DNA of 63,840 nucleotides, from assembly GCA_040904745.1 (NCBI GenBank), contig JBBDSW010000008.1, positions 1-63,840 of the forward strand. Reading direction: 5' to 3'. Below are positions 35,826 through 44,965 of the stretch, piece by piece. The first letter of the stretch is position 1. Each line of letters opens with the position of its first letter. Below the pieces are notes generated by a model. The model did no database searches. It worked only from the letters and a program-made list of their open reading frames with translations, and was not told the DNA's origin. Origin of the DNA: T1Sed10-7 sp040904745 (GTDB lineage Bacteria; Actinomycetota; Nitriliruptoria; Nitriliruptorales; Nitriliruptoraceae). The position numbers were made by a program, and so were the translations under genes.

Positions 35826-35942
35826 GGCGGGTTGTGCGCCACGAGGAACGAGGAGGTCACGGGCTAGCCTCGGTGGTGGATGCGGCCCGCGCGATGTGCG
35901 ACCGCATCTCCCCTCGCTCGCATCACCGTTCGGAGCTCGCAG

Positions 35943-37349
35943 ATGGCCCTCGTCGCTGGGATCGACTCGTCGACACAGTCCTGCAAGGTCGTGATCCGCG
36001 ATGCGGTGACCGGCGAGCTGGTCCGCTCCGGTCGGGCGGCCCATCCTGAGGGAACCGAGGTCGATCCGGGCCACTGGTGGTCGGCCCTGCAGGTCGCCAT
36101 CGACGACGCCGGCGGCATCGATGACGTGGCCGCGATCTCGGTCGGGGCGCAACAGCACGGCATGGTCTGCCTCGATGAGGACGGCGAGGTGATCCGTCCA
36201 GCCCTGCTATGGAACGACACCCGCTCCGCCGACGCGGCCCAGGATCTCATCGACGAGCTCGGCGGCCCGGGGGCCTGGGCCGAGGCGGTGGGCAGCGTCC
36301 CCGTCGCCTCGTTCACGATCACCAAGCTCCGCTGGCTCGCCCAGCACGAGCCCGAGGCCGCGCGCCGGACCGCTGCGGTGTGCCTGCCGCACGACTGGCT
36401 CACCTGGAAGCTCGCCGGTGCCGGCAGCATCGACGACCTCGTCACGGACCGCGGCGACGCATCCGGCACCGGCTACTACTCCCCAGGCAGAGCGGCCTAC
36501 GTCCCCGAGCTCCTGGAACGCGCCCTCGGGCACGTTCCGATCCTGCCGCGGGTCCTCGGACCTTCCACGGCTGCTGGTGAGACCTCCGCAGGTGCGGTGA
36601 TCGGACCTGGGACCGGCGACAACATGGCCGCTGGACTCGCGCTCGGGCTCGAACCCGGCGACGTCGCCGTCTCGCTCGGCACGTCGGGGACCGCCTACGC
36701 TCGCAGCAGCGCTCCGACCGCCGACCCGTCTGGGCTCGTCGCCGGGTTCGCCAGCGCCACGGGGGACCACCTTCCGTTGGTGTGCACCCTGAACGCGGCC
36801 CGGGTCCTGGATGCGGCGGCACGGCTGCTCGGTGTCGATCACGCACGACTGGACGAACTCGCCCGCTCGGCACCACCGGGGGCGGGTGGCCTGGTCATCG
36901 TGCCCTACCTCGAGGGGGAGCGGACCCCGAACCTCCCGAACGCTTCCGGCGCCATCCACGGCTTCACCCTGGAGACGGCGGATCCGGCTCATCTCGCCCG
37001 CGCGGCGGTCGAGGGGATGCTCTGCGGGCTCGCTGACGCCGTGGACGCGCTCGCCGCGATCGAGGTCCCGATCGAACGGGTCGTCCTGATCGGTGGTGCT
37101 GCGTCGTCAGGCGCCGTCCGCGAGTTCGCCCCGACCGTCCTCGGACATCCCGTCACCGTGCCACCACCGGGTGAGTACGTCGCCGACGGGGCGGCGCGTC
37201 AGGCCGGCTGGGTCCTGAGCGGTGACCAGCCCGACTGGCGGATCGGTGACACCCTGAGCTTCACCGGCGAACCGACCCCGCACCTGCGCGAGCGGTACGC
37301 AGAAGCTCGTCGACTCCACCTCGACCGAGAGACAGGCAGCCAGAGATGA
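35943..37349 (+). CDS. Xylulokinase-like FGGY kinase
   Basis: The 468-residue protein has the XylB marks: GIDSSTQSCKVVIRDAVTGE, VGAQQHGMVCLDEDG, ALLWNDTRSADAAQDL and GDASGTGYYSP in the first half, and SLGTSGTAYARS, IVPYLEGERTPNLPNASG and LIGGAASSGAVREFAPTVLG in the second. It phosphorylates a ketopentose such as D-xylulose or a similar ketose. ATG 35943 follows CGGAGCTCG. A 117-base gap separates it from the oxidoreductase, and its stop overlaps the next start by four bases. Confidence 0.88.
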   Translation: MALVAGIDSSTQSCKVVIRDAVTGELVRSGRAAHPEGTEVDPGHWWSALQVAIDDAGGIDDVAAISVGAQQHGMVCLDEDGEVIRPALLWNDTRSADAAQDLIDELGGPGAWAEAVGSVPVASFTITKLRWLAQHEPEAARRTAAVCLPHDWLTWKLAGAGSIDDLVTDRGDASGTGYYSPGRAAYVPELLERALGHVPILPRVLGPSTAAGETSAGAVIGPGTGDNMAAGLALGLEPGDVAVSLGTSGTAYARSSAPTADPSGLVAGFASATGDHLPLVCTLNAARVLDAAARLLGVDHARLDELARSAPPGAGGLVIVPYLEGERTPNLPNASGAIHGFTLETADPAHLARAAVEGMLCGLADAVDALAAIEVPIERVVLIGGAASSGAVREFAPTVLGHPVTVPPPGEYVADGAARQAGWVLSGDQPDWRIGDTLSFTGEPTPHLRERYAEARRLHLDRETGSQR

Positions 37350-38380
37350 GCTACGTGCCCGCGCCCGATCGCTACGACGCCATGACCTATCGCCGCTGTG
37401 GAGCCAGCGGTCTCAAGCTCCCGGAGATCTCACTCGGTCTGTGGCAGAACTTCGGTGGTGACCGGGCGCTGGAGGAGCAGCGTCCGATCATCCGTCGGGC
37501 CTTCGACCTCGGCATCACGCATCTCGATCTCGCGAACAACTACGGGCCGCCTCCCGGTGCCGCGGAGGAGAACCTCGGTCGGCTCCTGGCGACCGATCTC
37601 CGTGACCATCGGGCGGAGCTGGTGATCTCGACCAAAGCCGGTTACGACATGTACCCCGGCCCCTACGGGGTCGGCAGCTCCCGCAAGTACCTCCTCGACA
37701 GCCTCGACCAGAGCCTCGCGAGGCTCGGGCTCGACCACGTCGACATCTTCTACTCGCATCGGTTCGATCCGGAGACCCCGCTCGAGGAGACCATGGGGGC
37801 ACTGGACTTCGCGGTCCGCTCCGGTCGTGCCCGCTACGTCGGCATCTCGTCCTACTCGCCGGCCCAGACCGAGGCAGCGGCCGGGATGCTGCGCGACCTC
37901 GGTACGCCCTTGCTGATCCACCAGCCGTCCTACTCGATGTTCAACCGCTGGATCGAGGGCGGGCTCCTCGACACGTTGGAGCACGAGGGTGTCGGTGCGA
38001 TCGTGTTCTCGCCGCTCGCACAGGGACTGCTCACCGACCGCTACCTCGATGGCATCCCGGAGTCCTCCCGCGCCGGCCGGGCGGTCGATTCGTTCCGTGA
38101 GGGCTTCCTGAGCGAGGAGAACCTCACGCGGGTCCGCGCACTCGACGACATCGCCCAGCGTCGTGGGCAGTCGCTGGCGCAGATGGCCATCGCCTGGACG
38201 CTGCGTGACCCGCGGGTGACCTCGGCGCTGATCGGCGCGAGCAGCGTGCGTCAGCTCGAGGACAACGTCGCTGCGGTCGATGGCCCCGCCTTCACCGACG
38301 AGGAGCTCGCGGAGATCGACCGGTACGCGGATGAGGCCGGCATCAACCTGTGGGTGCCTCCGGCGGTCGACCCGGAGTAG
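37346..38380 (+). CDS. Aldo/keto reductase (YghZ/L-glyceraldehyde-3-phosphate reductase-like)
   Basis: The 344-residue protein has the AKR catalytic set: Asp and Tyr in LDLANNYGPPPGAAEENLGR, Lys in LVISTKAGYDMYPGPYGVG, and His in DIFYSHRFDPETPLEETMGAL. The PGPYGVGSSRKYLL stretch is typical of the YghZ group, which reduces L-glyceraldehyde-3-phosphate or methylglyoxal with NADPH. It ends the right operon. Confidence 0.9.
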   Translation: MSYVPAPDRYDAMTYRRCGASGLKLPEISLGLWQNFGGDRALEEQRPIIRRAFDLGITHLDLANNYGPPPGAAEENLGRLLATDLRDHRAELVISTKAGYDMYPGPYGVGSSRKYLLDSLDQSLARLGLDHVDIFYSHRFDPETPLEETMGALDFAVRSGRARYVGISSYSPAQTEAAAGMLRDLGTPLLIHQPSYSMFNRWIEGGLLDTLEHEGVGAIVFSPLAQGLLTDRYLDGIPESSRAGRAVDSFREGFLSEENLTRVRALDDIAQRRGQSLAQMAIAWTLRDPRVTSALIGASSVRQLEDNVAAVDGPAFTDEELAEIDRYADEAGINLWVPPAVDPE

Positions 38381-38410
38381 TCAAGGCCATCCGCCGGGAG
38401 CGGAGGACGT

Positions 38411-38426
38411 CCGGCCCTAGGGCCGG
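38411..38426. terminator. Palindrome after the aldo/keto reductase gene
   Basis: CCGGCCCTAGGGCCGG forms a perfect 6-bp stem with a CTAG loop 30 bases after the stop, and just before the iron box. Confidence 0.5.
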
Positions 38427-38434
38427 CGTGTTCG

Positions 38435-38453
38435 GAAGGTGACCCTGACCTAA
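38435..38453 (+). promoter_or_regulatory. IdeR/DtxR-type iron box upstream of feo
   Basis: The 19 bases from GAAGGTGA to TGACCTAA match the IdeR consensus (TWAGGTWAGSCTWACCTWA) at about 16 positions and keep both AGGT/ACCT half-sites. The site lies 35 bases before feoA, so the operon should be repressed when ferrous iron is plentiful. Confidence 0.75.
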
Positions 38454-38487
38454 CAACCCTTCCTTCGCTCCCGTTCGGAGGCATCCC

Positions 38488-38724
38488 GTGACGCTCACCG
38501 AGGTCCCTCCCGGTAGCGGTGCCATCGTCACCGCGCTGACGGTCCCGCGCGACGAACGCCGCCGGCTGACCGAGCTCGGCCTCCGCGACGGCGTGCGGGT
38601 CGAGGTGCTGCGCCGCGCCCCGTTCGGCGGTCCCCTCGCGCTTCGGGTCGGCGGTGGCCTGCTCGCCCTCCGGAGGGCCCAGGCGAGCCGGATCCTCGTC
38701 GCACCGGAGGCCGTCGATGGCTGA
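38488..38724 (+). CDS. feoA: FeoA, ferrous iron transport accessory protein
   Basis: The 78-residue protein is an SH3-like FeoA domain: ALTVPRDERRRLTELGLRDG, VEVLRRAPFGGPLALRVGG and GLLALRRAQASRILV. FeoA supports the FeoB transporter. GTG 38488 follows CGGAGG. Its last 8 bases overlap the FeoB G-domain gene. Confidence 0.92.
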   Translation: MTLTEVPPGSGAIVTALTVPRDERRRLTELGLRDGVRVEVLRRAPFGGPLALRVGGGLLALRRAQASRILVAPEAVDG

Positions 38725-39298
38725 CTGCTGCCAGGCGGGTGGGGACGCGGAACCGCTGCCCGAGGCGGCATCAGGCGTGATCCGTGTGGCGCTGGCCGGC
38801 AACCCGAACGTGGGGAAGTCGAGCCTGTTCAACCAGCTGACCGGTTCCCGCCAGCACGTCGGGAACTGGCCTGGGAAGACCGTGGAACGTCGTGCCGGGA
38901 CGCGGTCGGTGGGCCGGGATGAGCTCATCGTCATCGACCTTCCGGGGACCTACAGCCTCGCGGCTTCCTCCCCTGAGGAACTGGTGGCCGAGGAGGTGCT
39001 GACCGGCGGCGATGTGGACGTCGTCGCGGTGGTGCTCGACAGCGCGAACCTGGAGCGGAACCTCTACCTCGCCGCGCAGCTGGCGGAACTGGGTCGCCCC
39101 CTGGTCCTGGTGCTGAACATGACCGATTCGGCCCTGGCTGAGGGTTTCGTGATCGACGATGCCCGACTGGCGAGAGTCTTCGGCGCACCCGTGGTCCGGA
39201 CGGTCGGACGGACCGGACGCGGCCTCGATGACCTCGTGTCCGCGCTCTCGAGCGTGGGACACCGGGTGGTGGCGCAGAGCCAGCGGGCAGCCTCATGA
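38717..39298 (+). CDS. feoB: FeoB G-protein domain as a separate gene
   Basis: The 193-residue protein has only the cytosolic GTPase part of FeoB: G1 GNPNVGKSS (28-36), switch region NWPGKTVE, G3 DLPGTYSLAASSPEE (Asp74) and G4 NMTD (134-137). The stop at 39298 overlaps the start of the membrane-domain gene (ATGA), so the usual FeoB protein is split after its GTPase domain. The N-terminus carries an extra Cys-Cys pair. Translation coupling should keep the two halves in balance. Confidence 0.88.
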   Translation: MADCCQAGGDAEPLPEAASGVIRVALAGNPNVGKSSLFNQLTGSRQHVGNWPGKTVERRAGTRSVGRDELIVIDLPGTYSLAASSPEELVAEEVLTGGDVDVVAVVLDSANLERNLYLAAQLAELGRPLVLVLNMTDSALAEGFVIDDARLARVFGAPVVRTVGRTGRGLDDLVSALSSVGHRVVAQSQRAAS

Positions 39299-41040
39299 CC
39301 ACGACCGGGCGAACCGAGAGCATCCCGTCCCTGCCGATCGACTACGGCGAGGTGGTCGGTGACGAGCTCCAGCACCTGGAGGCGGCCCTGGCCAGCCTTC
39401 CGCTGGACGGCGACTCCAGCGGTCGTTGGCTGGCGCTGCGGCTGCTCGAAGGCGAGCCGACGACGGTGGGTGCGGTCACCGGCGTCCCCGGTGGTCGTGC
39501 CGTGGTGGCCAGGGCGGAGGCAGCTGCCGACCGCATCCGCGCCACCGACGGGATCGATCCCTCACTCCTCATCGCGGACCGCCGGTACGGGTGGGTGCAC
39601 GACCTCGCGGCGGGTGTCGTCCAGCGTGAGGTCGTGCCTCGCTCCCGGACCGACCGTATCGACGACGTCCTGACGAACCGGCTGCTCGGCGTCCCGGTCT
39701 TCCTCCTCCTGATGTGGGTCGTGTTCACCATCGTCACCGATGTCGCGGACCCGTTCGTCGGGTGGATCGAGCAGGTGATCGGGGGGCCGGTGCGCGGGTG
39801 GGGAGCCGGTCTCCTCGGCCTCGTCGGTCTCCGCGGGACGTGGGTGGAGGGCCTGTTGCTCGACGGCATCCTCGCCGGTGTCGGCGCGGTGCTGGTCTTC
39901 GTGCCCGTACTGACGGTCCTCTACGTGGCGCTCGGGGTCCTCGAGGACTCGGGCTACATGGCACGGGCCGCCTACCTGATGGACCGCGTGATGTCCCCGA
40001 TCGGGTTGAGCGGGAAGAGCTTCCTCCCGCTGCTCCTCGGGTTCGGGTGCAACGTGCCCGGCGTCTACGCCACCCGGGTGCTGGATCGGCGCCGTGACCG
40101 CGTCATCACCGCGCTCCTGATGCCGTTCGTCTCCTGCGCTGCCCGGCTGCCGGTCTACGTCCTGTTGGCGAGCGTGTTCTTCCCGCGCATCCGCGGCACG
40201 GTCGTCTTCGGGATGTACATCCTGAGCTTCGTGATGGTCCTCGTGCTCGGGACGGTCCTCGATCGCCTCCTGCTCCGCTCGGAGCGCTCGAGCTCGTTCG
40301 TCCTCGAACTGCCGCCGTACCGCCGTCCGTCGTTCCGGGTGCTGGGCAGCTACGTCTCCCAGCGGGTCGGTGCGTTCGTGCGCAACGCCGGGACCGTGAT
40401 CCTCCTCGCTGCGATGGCCGTCTGGCTGCTGTTGGCCATCCCCATCGCGGGGGGTGGCTCGTTCGACGACACCGATCTCGAGGACAGCGCGTTCGCCGCC
40501 ACCTCGGCCACGCTCGCCCCTGCCCTGGCGCCAGCGGGGCTCGGCAACTGGGAGATGACGGGCACGCTGCTCACGGGGACGGTCGCCAAGGAGGTCGTGA
40601 TCGCCACCCTGTGGCAGGTCTACGCGACCGGTGACGGACCTGGGGGCCCGGAGGGAGGGTCGCTCGACGTGCTCGGTGACCTCCGTGGCATCGGCGAAGG
40701 GCTCGCCATGGCGACCCGCGATGCTGCCCTGGCCATCCCCGGCATCGTCGGGATCGAGCTCGCCGACGGTCCCGAAGAGGACGCGACCGGCCTCGCTGCT
40801 CCCTTGCAGCGGGGACTGGCGGGATCCAGTGGGGGTCATCCGGGGCTGGCCGCGGCGGCCCTGCTGATGTTCGTGTTGCTGTACGTCCCGTGTGTCGCGA
40901 CCGTCGCCGCGATCCGCCACGAACTGGGCGGCCGATGGGCACTGCTGAGCGTGACGATGAACCTGGCGATCGCCTGGCTGGCCGCCACCGCGGTCTTCCA
41001 AGGTGGTCGGGCGATCAGCCTCCTGCTGGGCGGGGGGTGA
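39295..41040 (+). CDS. feoB: FeoB membrane domain as a separate gene
   Basis: The 581-residue protein begins with the helical guanine-nucleotide-dissociation-inhibitor-like spacer (about 1-115, with PSLLIADRRYGWVHDL) and then the FeoB permease: GILAGVGAVLVFVPVLTVLY, LEDSGYMARAAYLMDRVM, the Gate motif with GFGCNVPGVYATRVL, a second gate FVSCAARLPVYVLLASVFF, and TGTVAKEVVIATL near the end. Conserved Cys residues of both gates are present. It carries Fe(II) across the membrane with the separate GTPase. Confidence 0.92.
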   Translation: MTTTGRTESIPSLPIDYGEVVGDELQHLEAALASLPLDGDSSGRWLALRLLEGEPTTVGAVTGVPGGRAVVARAEAAADRIRATDGIDPSLLIADRRYGWVHDLAAGVVQREVVPRSRTDRIDDVLTNRLLGVPVFLLLMWVVFTIVTDVADPFVGWIEQVIGGPVRGWGAGLLGLVGLRGTWVEGLLLDGILAGVGAVLVFVPVLTVLYVALGVLEDSGYMARAAYLMDRVMSPIGLSGKSFLPLLLGFGCNVPGVYATRVLDRRRDRVITALLMPFVSCAARLPVYVLLASVFFPRIRGTVVFGMYILSFVMVLVLGTVLDRLLLRSERSSSFVLELPPYRRPSFRVLGSYVSQRVGAFVRNAGTVILLAAMAVWLLLAIPIAGGGSFDDTDLEDSAFAATSATLAPALAPAGLGNWEMTGTLLTGTVAKEVVIATLWQVYATGDGPGGPEGGSLDVLGDLRGIGEGLAMATRDAALAIPGIVGIELADGPEEDATGLAAPLQRGLAGSSGGHPGLAAAALLMFVLLYVPCVATVAAIRHELGGRWALLSVTMNLAIAWLAATAVFQGGRAISLLLGGG

Positions 41041-41046
41041 GCAGGC

Positions 41047-41286
41047 ATGCTTCTCGCGCTGCGTGATGCGCTGAACGCCGCCGAAGGTGGCGCGGTGCGG
41101 CTCGCGGATCTCGCCCGGACCCTGGAGGCCGACCCGACCGTCGTTCGGTCCGTCCTCACCCACGCGGTCGGCCAGGGATGGCTCCCGAACGTGGAGGTCA
41201 CCGGAGCCGAGGAGGCGTGCGGACCGCACCGCTGTCAGCCGGTGGTCGCTGATCCGGTGTGTCGTCGGTGTCCGCTCGGGAGCTGA
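41047..41286 (+). CDS. FeoC-like winged-helix protein with four cysteines
   Basis: The 79-residue protein has a small winged helix (ALRDALNAAEGGAVRLADLA, then ADPTVVRSVLTHAV) and a C-terminal cysteine cluster C58-x4-C63-x8-C72-x2-C75, as in FeoC proteins that carry an iron-sulfur cluster. It follows feoB by 6 bases. It may sense iron or oxygen and control FeoB stability or transcription. Confidence 0.82.
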   Translation: MLLALRDALNAAEGGAVRLADLARTLEADPTVVRSVLTHAVGQGWLPNVEVTGAEEACGPHRCQPVVADPVCRRCPLGS

Positions 41287-41311
41287 CGGGTCACGAGCGA
41301 TCCGGGTGGGG

Positions 41312-42060
41312 CTACGTCCGGGGGGTGAGGTCGGTGGCGGTGACGGTCCCGGTCACGATGTGGTGGGCGAGGGTGGACAGTTTGAGGTTGTTGTCGCGGG
41401 CGTGGCTGCGTAGGAGCTCGAAGGCGTCGTCGAGGTCGAGGTGCGCTTGCTCGGAGAGGATGCCTCTGGCCTGTTCGATGCTGATGCGGCTGTGGAGCGC
41501 GTGTTGGAGCTGGTCCTGGACGGTGTGGGCCTGGTGGATCTCGCGCTGTTGGAGGAGGCCGATGGTGGCCACGTCGGCCATGGCCTGTACCACCGTCTGG
41601 CTGTCGCTGTCGATGCCGCCGGGATACGTCAGGAACAGGTTCATCGCGCCGAGGATGGTGCCGCGCAGTCGCAGGGGGACGGCTTGGACCGAGCGGAACC
41701 CGGTGGCCAGCGCCTGCGGGGTGAAGCGGGGCCAGCGGTCCTGTTCGTGTTCGAGGTCGAGGACGCCGACCGGCCGGCCGGTGGTGAAGCAGTCCTGGCA
41801 GGGGCCCTCCTGGTTCTGGATCTGGAACAGCTCGAGCAGGTGGGTGCGCTCATGGGAGGCGGCATGACCTGCAGGTCGCCGGACTCGTCGACCAGCAGGA
41901 TCCCGGCTTCGGAGACGATGCCGAGCTCGACGACCCGTTCGACCAGCTCGGAGAGGAACTCCACCAGATCGAAGTCCTCGACCAACGTGTCGGCCAACTG
42001 CACGAACGCCTCCACCAGCCGACGTTCCCGTACCGTGGCAGACTCACTACCCGAACCCAT
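41312..42060 (-). pseudogene. GAF-ANTAR regulator with a one-base frameshift
   Basis: ATG 42060 opens SESATVRERRLVEAFVQLAD and a GAF domain up to DLQVM near 41865. There a single missing base (ATG-CCGCCTCC where ATG-GCCGCCTCC would restore the frame) shifts the frame; in the corrected frame the GAF domain goes on with ASHERTHLLELFQIQNQEGP, and then the ANTAR domain (SRISIEQARGILSEQAHLDL, then DDAFELLRSHARDNN) to the stop at 41312. The 749-base span is one base short of a whole 249-residue gene. ANTAR proteins bind RNA hairpins and act as antiterminators. It may be a true pseudogene or an assembly error. Confidence 0.82.
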
Positions 42061-42265
42061 CACAACGTGCTTCCCGATCCGAGGGTTTCCTGGGATCGTA
42101 GATGTTGATGCTCCGGAGGGCACCCGGCCAGGGGGGCAGGGTTCGCTGCCTGAGCCGGATCCCGTGGAGCGGCCGTAGACTGCGCACCGCTGTGATGGCG
42201 CCCGGTGGCCTCGGGGCACGGCCACATGGCGACCGCGACCGCGTTCGACGGTGAAGGGAACCCGG

Positions 42266-44407
42266 ATGAGTGGGGTTGGAGCCGGGCGCTCGGATTCCTC
42301 GCATCGCCGGCGGATAGCCGCGCTGCAGCACGCGATCGTTCGCCACTGGATCGTCCGCCGGCTCCGCGGTGCCCTCATCGAGACACCCGGCACCATCCTG
42401 ATCCTGGCCGCGGTGGTCGGCGTCACCACCGGCCTGCTGGCCGCGGGCCTCATCGAGCTGGTGTCGTGGATACAGGGCGTGGCGTTCGGTGCGGCCCCTG
42501 GTCCGCTGCTCGTCGTCCTGGTGCCGACCCTGGGAGGTCTGCTCGTCGGGCTCCTGGTGACCTACGCCGTCCCCGAGGCGCGTGGGGGCGGGGTCACGCA
42601 GGTCATGGAGAGCATCGCCCTGCATGGCGGCCGTATCGGCGTCCGGGTCGCTCCGGGGAAGCTGGTCGCGTCGGGGCTGTCGATCGGCTCCGGCGCCAGC
42701 GGCGGACGTGAGGCGCCGATCGTGCAGATCGGCGCTGCGCTCGGGTCCCTGTTCGGACGCATGGCGGCGCTGACCGAGGATCGCAAGCGCGAGCTCCTCG
42801 CAGCCGGAGCCGCCGCAGGGATCGCGGCCTCGTTCAACGCGCCGATCGGCGGCATGCTGTTCGCCATCGAGGTCATCCTCGGTGGCTTCCGGATGCGCTA
42901 CCTCCAGGTCATCGTCGTCGCCTCGGTCGCCGGTTCGGTCACCGCCCGGGAGATCGTGGGGGAGCGGCTGATCTACAACCCCCCGTCCTACGGGCTCGGT
43001 GCGCCGACCGAGTTGCTCCTCTACGCGGTCCTCGGGGTCGCCGCCGCCGGGGTTGGCTGGGCACTATCGCGGGGTGAACATCTGGCGACGAAGGCGTTCG
43101 AGCGCATCCGTGTGTGGCCGCCGCTGCGCACCGCGATCGGCGGGTTCGCCGTCGGCCTCCTTGCGCTGATGGTCCCCGAGGTGCTGGGGACCGGGGATGA
43201 GTTGCCGCCGGTGCCGGGGGCCGTACACGAGCCGATCGCCCGGCTCCTGGATGGCCAGTTCGCCGCCGAGTTCGAGCAGGTAGGGCTCGCCGCCGCCGGT
43301 CTGGTCCTGCTCCTCCTCCTCGCGAAGCTCGTGGCCACCTGCATCTCGATCGGCTCCGGGTTCTCGGTGGGCTCGTTCGGCCCGGCGTTCTTCCTCGGGG
43401 CAGCACTCGGCGCCGCCATCGGGCACATGGCGTTGGTCGCGCTGCCGGAGTCGACCGTCGAGCCCGGGGCGCTCGCGCTCGCCGGGATGGCCGCCGTGCT
43501 GGGTGCGGCCGCACGCGCGCCGTTGACCGGGATCATCATCGCGTTCGAGCTCACCGGCGATTACGGCATGGTCATCCCGTTGATGCTGGCGACCGGCTTT
43601 GCCACGTTCACGGCGGACCTCCTCGACCGCGACTCGATGTACACGCGTCCGCTCCGTGAGCGCGGGATCATCTACAGCGAACCCGAAGACGTCGACATCA
43701 TGCAGCTCGTCCGGGTGGGGGAGATCATGACCCGCGACCCGGAGCGGGTCGCAGAGGACCTCCCTTTCGAACAGCTCCATCAGCGCTTCGCGCGATCCGG
43801 GCCACACGGGTTCGTCGTCGTCGCGGCCGATGATCCGAGCCGTCTCGTCGGCGTGGTCTCCATCTCCGATGTCACCAGTGCGCAGGCGTCCGCTGACGGG
43901 CAAGGATCCGAGGATCGGCGCACCGCCGGTGACATCTGCACCCGTTCGCCGCTGACCGTCACCCCGGAAGATCCGGTGTTCCGAGCCCTGCAACGCATGG
44001 CGGCGCTCGACGTGGGGCGGGTTCCCGTGGTCAGCTCCGAGGACCACACCGAACTCGTCGGGCTCGTGCGGCGGGCCGATGTGGTGCACGCCTACCAGCA
44101 GGCCCTGCGCCTCACGGTCGAGTCCCAGCAACGGCAGGCCGCCAGCCCCCTGCGCGATCTGGTTGGGACCCGCTCGATGGAACTCGTCGTCGCCGACAGC
44201 GCGGAGATCGCCGGCCAGCGCATCCGGGAGATCGCCTGGCCGCCACGTACCATCGTCGCCAGCATCCGGCGCAACGCGGAGGTCCTGACGCCCTCCGGTG
44301 ACACCGAGATCCTGCCTGGCGACGTCCTCCTGGCCATCACGAGCAGCGATCAGACCGAGGAACTCCGCGGGATCGTGACCGCGGAGCGGTCTCAGGGCGA
44401 GCAGTAG
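42266..44407 (+). CDS. ClC chloride channel/antiporter with CBS and TrkA-C domains
   Basis: The 713-residue protein has a ClC core (about 40-450) with GSGASGGREAPIVQIGA (gating Glu149), FNAPIGGMLFAIEVILGGF, SIGSGFSVGSFGPAFFLGA and LGAAARAPLTGIIIAFELTG. A CBS pair follows (about 490-615: VGEIMTRDPERVAED and ICTRSPLTVTPEDPVFR), and a TrkA-C/RCK-C domain ends it (about 635-705). The first ClC motif has Ser where G-S-G-I-P has Pro. It moves chloride or another anion, with nucleotide-type control through the CBS domains. ATG 42266 follows GAAGGGA. The 205-base divergent gap upstream shows no gene. Confidence 0.9.
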   Translation: MSGVGAGRSDSSHRRRIAALQHAIVRHWIVRRLRGALIETPGTILILAAVVGVTTGLLAAGLIELVSWIQGVAFGAAPGPLLVVLVPTLGGLLVGLLVTYAVPEARGGGVTQVMESIALHGGRIGVRVAPGKLVASGLSIGSGASGGREAPIVQIGAALGSLFGRMAALTEDRKRELLAAGAAAGIAASFNAPIGGMLFAIEVILGGFRMRYLQVIVVASVAGSVTAREIVGERLIYNPPSYGLGAPTELLLYAVLGVAAAGVGWALSRGEHLATKAFERIRVWPPLRTAIGGFAVGLLALMVPEVLGTGDELPPVPGAVHEPIARLLDGQFAAEFEQVGLAAAGLVLLLLLAKLVATCISIGSGFSVGSFGPAFFLGAALGAAIGHMALVALPESTVEPGALALAGMAAVLGAAARAPLTGIIIAFELTGDYGMVIPLMLATGFATFTADLLDRDSMYTRPLRERGIIYSEPEDVDIMQLVRVGEIMTRDPERVAEDLPFEQLHQRFARSGPHGFVVVAADDPSRLVGVVSISDVTSAQASADGQGSEDRRTAGDICTRSPLTVTPEDPVFRALQRMAALDVGRVPVVSSEDHTELVGLVRRADVVHAYQQALRLTVESQQRQAASPLRDLVGTRSMELVVADSAEIAGQRIREIAWPPRTIVASIRRNAEVLTPSGDTEILPGDVLLAITSSDQTEELRGIVTAERSQGEQ

Positions 44408-44452
44408 GGCGGCTGCGGTCCGGTCGAGGCGATCCGGGCCGAACGGCCCTAG

Positions 44453-44476
44453 TTGTTCCTACTTCTCTCAGAACAA
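44453..44476. promoter_or_regulatory. Inverted repeat upstream of the cupredoxin gene
   Basis: TTGTTC (44453-44458) and GAACAA (44471-44476) form a perfect 6-bp repeat with a 12-base spacer, 76 bases before the start. It is AT-rich for this genome and is a candidate operator, possibly for the HTH protein encoded downstream. Confidence 0.4.
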
Positions 44477-44552
44477 ACTGTCCTCTCACAACCGACGATG
44501 GTCGACCAGCACGTCGACCTCGATCCCACACGATGTGCACAGGAGACCGAAC

Positions 44553-44942
44553 ATGTCCAAGATCAAGCGCACGTGGCGGCGTCTGAGTGTCGTCGCCGTC
44601 GCGAGCCTCGCGCTGGCAGCGTGTGGTGGCGGCGACGGTGGCGAAGGTGGAGGCGCGGCCACGGCCGAGGACGGCACCCTCCAGATCGAGGCGGGCGATC
44701 TGTACTTCGACCCGGAGGAGTACTCCGCCGAGGCCGGTGACATCGAGATGGTCGTGGAGAACGTCGGGGCGGTCGAGCACGACGTGGTCATCGAGGAGGC
44801 CGGGGACGCCTCGGTGGTGCACGTGGAGCCAGGGGAGACCGGTAGCGGGACCATCGAGCTGGAGGCCGGCACCTACAGCGTGTACTGCTCGATCCCGGGG
44901 CACCGTGAGGCCGGCATGGAGGCGACCCTCAACGTCAGCTGA
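44553..44942 (+). CDS. Blue-copper (cupredoxin) lipoprotein
   Basis: The 129-residue protein has a signal peptide with lipobox ALAAC (Cys24), a Gly-rich linker, and a cupredoxin domain. The type 1 copper ligands are His76 (VEHDVV), Cys112, His117 and Met122, in YCSIPGHREAGM. It should be tethered outside the membrane as a one-electron carrier, plausibly to the CuA subunit of the heme-copper enzyme encoded 5 kb on. AGGAGACC precedes the ATG, and an HTH gene follows after 23 bases. Confidence 0.88.
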   Translation: MSKIKRTWRRLSVVAVASLALAACGGGDGGEGGGAATAEDGTLQIEAGDLYFDPEEYSAEAGDIEMVVENVGAVEHDVVIEEAGDASVVHVEPGETGSGTIELEAGTYSVYCSIPGHREAGMEATLNVS

Positions 44943-44965
44943 CCACTCGCCGGAAGGCGTAGGAG

